NCBI GenBank assembly: GCA_001970855.1
Contig: LSSN01001943.1
Coordinates: forward strand, 1-12,587
Reading direction: 5' to 3'
Source of the DNA: Smittium culicis
Taxonomy: Eukaryota; Kickxellomycota; Harpellomycetes; Harpellales; Legeriomycetaceae
DNA length: 12,587 nt
A program made the position numbers and the translations under genes. Shown in pieces: positions 8,132 through 12,587 of this stretch; position 1 is the first letter of the stretch; the number at the start of each line of letters is the position of its first letter. The notes below the pieces were generated by a model. That model was given only the letters and a program-made list of their open reading frames with translations. It made no database searches and had not been told where the DNA came from.

Positions 8132-8940
8132 TTTTTATTAGTTTGTTATATTGGTTGCTGGTATTTTTTTGTAAAATAAAAAAAACTGTGATGAAATAAA
8201 ATATAAATTATAGGGTATAAACTCTAATAGTGCACCAAATATCAATAGCGACAGTATACTTTTAGCCTAGTTTTTCTACTTGATAATAATACTATAAGTT
8301 TATGAGTTTTTTTTTGAAAAAAAAAATCGGTATGAAAAGGATAAAAGAAACAAGAAAAAATTGGGGATGAAAATTCGTTAAAGTATTAAAGGAAAAACTT
8401 TTAAAGATTCTTTTGTAAAAAAAAAAAAATTAAGCTGCAACTTATATGAACTGCATAAAAAAATGCTTTTGAATTGGAGGCTGGAAATGAAAAAAAATCT
8501 ATATAGTCTTTTTTTACTCCAACTAATAATACACTTGCGAAAATTAATAATAAAGTTAATAAATTTCTAAAATTAAACGTCTATTATTAAATAGCTTTAT
8601 ATTTTAGCCACTAAGGTCCAGATCGCTCTAGAATCGCCATAGACTAATAAATATACCGCTTCCTACGCTTGCTCGCTCCCCTCCCCAATTCGCTGAATAT
8701 TTACTGTGGAGTACAAGCTCTTTATACTGCCTCGTTTTTTTTTAAAAAAAAATGCTCTGTTTGTTTATTTCTCCACCTCCATTTGTTTGTTTGTTTTCGT
8801 TTTAGCGCTCACAACATGCACTCTTTAACATTTCCCCCCTCTAATCTTTATCAGGAACCGTAATATTTATTTTCCTTTCGATGGCCAATAATTCTTCTCT
8901 ACCAAAACTTTAATTTCTCCAAACTCCGAAATTATAGCGT
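8132..8940 (-). promoter_or_regulatory. Upstream region of the G-alpha gene
   Basis: This is non-coding sequence 5' of the G-alpha start. The first ~450 bases are AT-rich with several A and T runs. At about 8605-8700 there is a GC-richer pocket with CCCCT motifs (8677-8681, and within the C run near 8834), which match the stress-response element core CCCCT, though such short motifs are weak evidence. No recognisable gene is present. Confidence 0.35.
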
Positions 8941-8986
8941 ATAAGGGCGCTTTAATGTCCTCTTACACTATTTAAAGATACGCTAT
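8934..8986. repeat. Small inverted repeat (9-bp arms, 35-nt loop)
   Basis: ATAGCGTAT at 8934-8942 is the exact reverse complement of ATACGCTAT at 8978-8986. Arms this short can arise by chance in AT-rich DNA; no known element is recognised. Confidence 0.4.
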
Positions 8987-9379
8987 TAATAAAAGCCTGC
9001 CCTCTTTATTCGTTAGCACTTTTTATGCAATATTTGTATTTGATAAACTATAGCATCAAATCCAATGCGCTATAAATTTCCTCTCAAAACAGTCATAACA
9101 GTAACTCTATTGGCTAGTTTTCTGGCAGCTAAGGAAATAATGGCCTTATATAAGCTACATAAAAGTTTCGAATGATGCGTGTTTGCTGTTATCTTTAATT
9201 CTACGCAAACAAAGAAACCAAGCAATTGAAAGCCGCTATGCCCGATTTAAATGCCTATGCAAACTACTGTATCTTTAAAAGTTGAATTCTTTGCCAACGC
9301 AAAAAAATAAATAAAATTTCGCCCTTTTATTTTATGTCACCTATCTCCCGCCCAACTCTCATTAAAAGAGTGAACTTGT
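8987..9379. other. Gene-free AT-rich sequence, possibly more decayed repeat
   Basis: No gene is recognised. Fragments such as GTTTGCTGTTAT near 9180 and AATCCAATGCGCTATA near 9060 resemble pieces of the 168-bp unit, so the array may have once extended further left. Similarity is too weak to draw borders. Confidence 0.3.
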
Positions 9380-10370
9380 TGATTCCCAGTAATTAAAAGT
9401 AGCTTTATTATTCGCTGTTACTCTACAAGCTACCAATGGTTAATCGAGTTTCAGAGTTTAATTTTTTTTTGAACACAGATGGCTATTTTAGGTAGAACAA
9501 AAACGGTCTATCGCCAGGCGAACAGTTTATTTGCATAATTATCACTAAGCTGAATATCAAAATATAATATCCAACTTTTGCAGGCCTGTAGAAGATCTTT
9601 TTAATGCCAGCAATCACCATCCAGATATAATTTATACTAGCATTAATCCATGCAAATCAAATGAATAAATCTCCAATCTAATTCATACAATCCCATTTTA
9701 GCAACATTGATGATTGCATTTTACCCAAAAAACTTGGTTTTAATTTTTTTTTATAAAATACCATTTCTAAAAGGTTTTTTTTTAATTTTTGAATTAGTAT
9801 ATATGGGAAGTTCTGAATGAAAATTGTACTTTGTTGCAGTTTAATATAATCATTTCAGATAATTTATTAGCATTACTATTAGCTGCTGCATTTGAAAGAT
9901 ATTTTTAGCTTTCTATTTCCTCATTTCATTTACCCTTTCCCGTCAAACGCTCTTTAAAAAAATCAAGTTTATGATTCGTTAATGACTTATAAATAAATTA
10001 GTTATTTGCTATATTATTCAACAAACCAATATTTATTAAAGCCTCAAAATTAAAGTGCCTTTATTAAATATAGTTGGTTATATTTTGCAGATCAAAAATA
10101 GCCTAACGCCTGTGAAAGGGTTAAAGCAAACGAATTTATTGATTCGCCTATAGCTTATTTTTAAATTTATTATTTGGTGTTATTTTACAATATACCAATA
10201 ATTAACGTATCTCGAAATATTAATATTTTTATTGAATCCAATTTGCTGTATTTGGAAAATCAAAAATAGTCTACTGCGATTGAAAGGGCTAATAAAGTTT
10301 TATTTAAAAAATAAAAGTAGTTACTTTAACTTTTAGTTCTCTGCGATTTTATAAACTGAAGCTACATATT
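9380..10370. repeat. Degenerate tandem repeat with ~168-bp unit
   Basis: Two adjacent units are clear. Landmarks recur at a constant distance: TGATTCG at 9972 and 10140 (168), ACCAAT at 10025 and 10194 (169), ATCAAAAATAG at 10091 and 10259 (168), TGAAAGGG at 10113 and 10281 (168). An older unit starts at about 9380 with the same internal order and spacing (TGATTCC 9380, ACCAAT 9432, AACAAAAACGG 9496). A decayed partial unit continues at about 10336 (TTCTCTGCGATTTTATAAACT). Units diverge by substitutions and small indels. No open frame is conserved between units, so this looks like old satellite or decayed repeat DNA rather than a gene. Confidence 0.7.
9799..9850 (+). repeat. Dispersed repeat, copy A
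   Basis: This is one of three direct copies of a ~50-bp motif, GGGA(A/G)(G/A)TTCT..A.G.A....ACTTTGTT..GTTT. It resembles copy B (11905) at roughly three bases in four by eye. Weaker similarity continues downstream into the first 168-bp unit. Confidence 0.6.
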
Positions 10371-11582
10371 CCTAAAATCAATATCTTAGTAAAAAATTTG
10401 CCTTATATAATTCAAGTTACATAGTTAATAACAAATACTTGCACAGTATCCCGCCCTTTAGAGCTTCAATGAGATGGTTGTAACAAGTAAAATTCAATAT
10501 TCATAGCTTTAATAAAAAAAATCTAGTATACTCTTGACAGAATAGCAAAAAATTGTATCGCCTGATTCGCTCGTAAAACAAATACCTAACTTGCATTACT
10601 ATTGATTTTTTCCTGTTCATCAACAATAGTTTTTTATTATTATATAAAATGCTACCAGATAAGATATTATATCCAGTCAATAACTTTACATTATTCGCAA
10701 TAGAAAATTTAACACAATGTAAAAAAACCCCCCGACCGTCAAAATAATCTGCCATATTAAGCTTCGACATTTATGAATAATACAAGATTTTCTGGGATAT
10801 ATCAAATAAAAAATTAAAGCAAAATTTATTCCCGAATAAAAGCGTTCATTTAATAAGCATAATTATCGGCCCAGGAAAATCCAAAATACAGTATAAGAAG
10901 AAAATAATCATTCCACTAAATTAATTTAAAACCAATTATTAATATTACCCCATCCAATCATTTCCTCGAGACTGCTCCAAATATTCCATAAGCACGCACT
11001 ATTTTCCCAAATTTTAAAATTGTTAAATTTACACTCCTCACTCTCCACACCGAGTCTATAAATCTAATTTCTAAAGCGTATAAATATGTTTCTGATTGGA
11101 TACAAGAATGGTGACTCGATTACAAAAATTAGATAAATGAATATCGGAGTCTATAAAATGTTCTATTTTTATACTCAAGCATTATGGTTAATTCTGGATC
11201 TGATTTTGGAAAATACTTTTAAATTATAGAAATGATCCTTTTTTTTTGGGAAGGGGGGGGGGGGGATTCATCACCAATATCCTCAGAATTTATATTAAAG
11301 TTATAGAATTATTTTCTCTTTAAACGTGAAAGAAAATTCTTAATTCTATATACAAAGCCTTACCGAACATATAAAATGCTATTTTTTTTTTGAAATCAAG
11401 CGTAGAAATATATCTATGCTATATATGCTGTTTTTACTATTATTATCATTTTCACATAGCAGCAAAAAAAAATCCTGGAAATAGCACTTCAAATATTATT
11501 ATTAATGTTTAAAATCCCCAGCTAGTTGTTGTTTTTTTTATGAAACCAGATAATTTTCAAAACTAACTAGGCAGCATGGTTC
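10371..11582. other. Gene-free AT-rich sequence
   Basis: There is no supportable gene, tRNA or known RNA. The only notable features are a C7 run (10729-10735), the G13 run at 11253-11265 and short A/T homopolymers. One open frame on the minus strand (10770 to 10501) is of the length expected by chance at this base composition and is not called. Confidence 0.5.
11253..11265. repeat. G13 homopolymer
   Basis: Thirteen consecutive G on the plus strand follow GGGAA, a striking run in DNA this AT-rich. It could support a G-quadruplex together with the preceding G3, or be length-unstable. Confidence 0.9.
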
Positions 11583-11635
11583 ATCTGGGAGATTCTTATG
11601 TAGAGAGGAACTTTTTTTCCTTTGAATTTTATTTG
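11583..11635 (+). repeat. Dispersed repeat, copy C
   Basis: CATCTGGGAGATTCT at 11583-11597 and the following ACTTT...TTTGAATTTTATTTG share order and spacing with copy B at 11905. The copy lies 322 bp before B in the same orientation, and TAAATATTA follows in both. Confidence 0.5.
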
Positions 11636-11902
11636 TAAATATTAATTAGGCGATTTTATTGGCTAAGATATTACACCCATTTGATAGTATACTTTAATTG
11701 GATTTTAAAATAAAAAAAATTTGAAGTCAAAGAAAAATTTAATAGAAAATATTCCGTCCCTTAAAAGGATCTCCCATCTAATAATAATTCAATCTGGTAT
11801 ACTGTTTAATTATTTAAAATGAACATTCAGAAAGTTATATATTCCTTTCATTAACCAACCCTCTTAAAAAGTACTGAACCTTCTATTCGCAAGCTTTTTT
11901 TA

Positions 11903-12130
11903 CTATCTGGGAGATTCTGAACGAAGAAAGCACTTTGTTACGGTTTGATTTATTTGATTTGAACATTCATTAATCGTAAATATTATTTGCAGAATTGACA
12001 GAAATTTCAATTTTTCTATTTATTCATTTAAATTTGAAATTTATATTTGCTATAAGAAAGAAATGTTTATCTCTTGAGCATTAATTCTTTATGCGATATT
12101 AATAAATATAACGCTTTACACAATAAAATG
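11903..12130 (+). repeat. Dispersed repeat, copy B
   Basis: TATCTGGGAGATTCTGAA begins near 11905 and matches copies A (9799) and C (11583). The similarity to A appears to continue at lower identity for about 200 bp (TTTCTATTT..TCATTT, then TTTATGCGATATT against TATTTGCTATATT), with a deletion of about 19 bp in B. This suggests A and B are copies of a longer decayed element that includes part of the 168-bp unit. Confidence 0.5.
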
Positions 12131-12434
12131 GCTCCTTCATAAAGAATTTCACATTTCTTTCCATATTACAGCTTTTTTAATCGGCCAATAAAATATTATG
12201 TTTTCGCTAAAATATGATCAATTGAAATATTATTGGTTGATTATCGCTTCTAAAAAAATATTCAGTTGCATTTAACCATAAATTTCTTAATAAAATAAAA
12301 AAAGTTGCTTTTAACCCTATACCTTCTGTGGTTGCCGTGAATGATGAAGCTAATAAAGCCGGATATTTTTTCTCGCTTACTAATACTTGTGAAGCCGCAA
12401 AACCCTTTTAGCAAACTTCTAGGTGTTATTTACA
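12131..12434. other. Gene-free stretch ending in a GC-richer pocket
   Basis: The sequence is AT-rich up to about 12300, then GC-richer up to 12420. The plus frame starting at 12241 is open to a TAG at 12409-12411 (56 codons, no ATG start). Its last 37 codons have balanced composition and could be a small exon, but I recognise no family. A 39-bp-spaced duplication (GTTGC.TTTAACC at 12265 and 12304) lies at its left edge. Confidence 0.3.

Positions 12435-12587
<153 letters not shown>

Noticed and set aside
8669..8863. Open frame of 64 codons on the plus strand
   Set aside because: It starts at TTG, contains homopolymer-coded Phe/Lys runs and resembles no known protein.
10501..10770. Open frame of 89 codons with ATG on the minus strand
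   Set aside because: It is rich in Ile, Lys, Asn, Phe and Leu as AT-rich noise gives, with no recognisable motif. At roughly 30% G+C, about one such frame is expected by chance in six frames over this length.
11152..11405. TATAAAATG(T)CTATTTTT-like similarity between about 11152 and 11370
   Set aside because: It is dominated by T runs and lacks a stable alignment beyond about 15 bases.
12341..12347. ATGATGA, a C/D snoRNA C-box match
   Set aside because: There is no D box (CTGA) in the following ~90 bases and no terminal stem.
4450..12434. tRNA genes in the long intergenic regions
   Set aside because: I checked GTTC and GAAC occurrences on both strands for a B box with a matching A box and acceptor stem; none fit.

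Overview
The window is a strongly AT-rich, gene-sparse piece of a eukaryotic (fungal) nuclear genome. Fungal origin rests on a CYP51/ERG11 sterol 14-alpha-demethylase with the fungal-type insert before the haem loop, a fungal group I heterotrimeric G-protein alpha subunit of exactly 353 residues, and a membrane-anchored yeast-type Tcd dehydratase. Spliceosomal introns (114-187 nt, GT...AG, four of five ending ATAG) interrupt two of the three genes. CTG codons fall at conserved hydrophobic/Leu positions, so the standard code fits and a CUG-Ser yeast is unlikely. I cannot place the lineage: the genes would fit an AT-rich ascomycete or an early-diverging fungus.

Layout. 1-638: possible end of an upstream exon or a 5' leader, then AT-rich sequence with a good 3' splice site (AG at 611-612) just before the first gene. 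639-2499 (+): four-exon Tcd gene (tRNA ct6A dehydratase, 475 aa). 2500-2850: short convergent intergenic region. 4449-2851 (-): intronless ERG11 (532 aa). 4450-6732: long non-coding stretch with two small tandem repeats and CCAAT boxes upstream of ERG11, a GC-richer hairpin pocket near 5.2-5.5 kb, and a (CA)n tract. 8131-6733 (-): three-exon G-alpha gene whose first intron splits the P-loop. 8132-12587: about 4.4 kb without a supportable gene. It is not featureless: it carries a decayed tandem repeat of about 168 bp, a second dispersed repeat in three direct copies, a G13 run and a perfect ATT microsatellite of about 51 units that runs off the end of the window.

The three genes are ordinary housekeeping/signalling genes and do not form a functional cluster: tRNA position-37 modification at the mitochondrial surface, ergosterol synthesis at the ER, and plasma-membrane G-protein signalling. 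The most interesting protein-level points are a non-fungal-looking stretch after the ExxR motif of ERG11 and loss of the C-terminal Cys(-4) of the G-alpha. The most interesting DNA-level signal is the nucleosome-length degenerate repeat in the gene-free right half.
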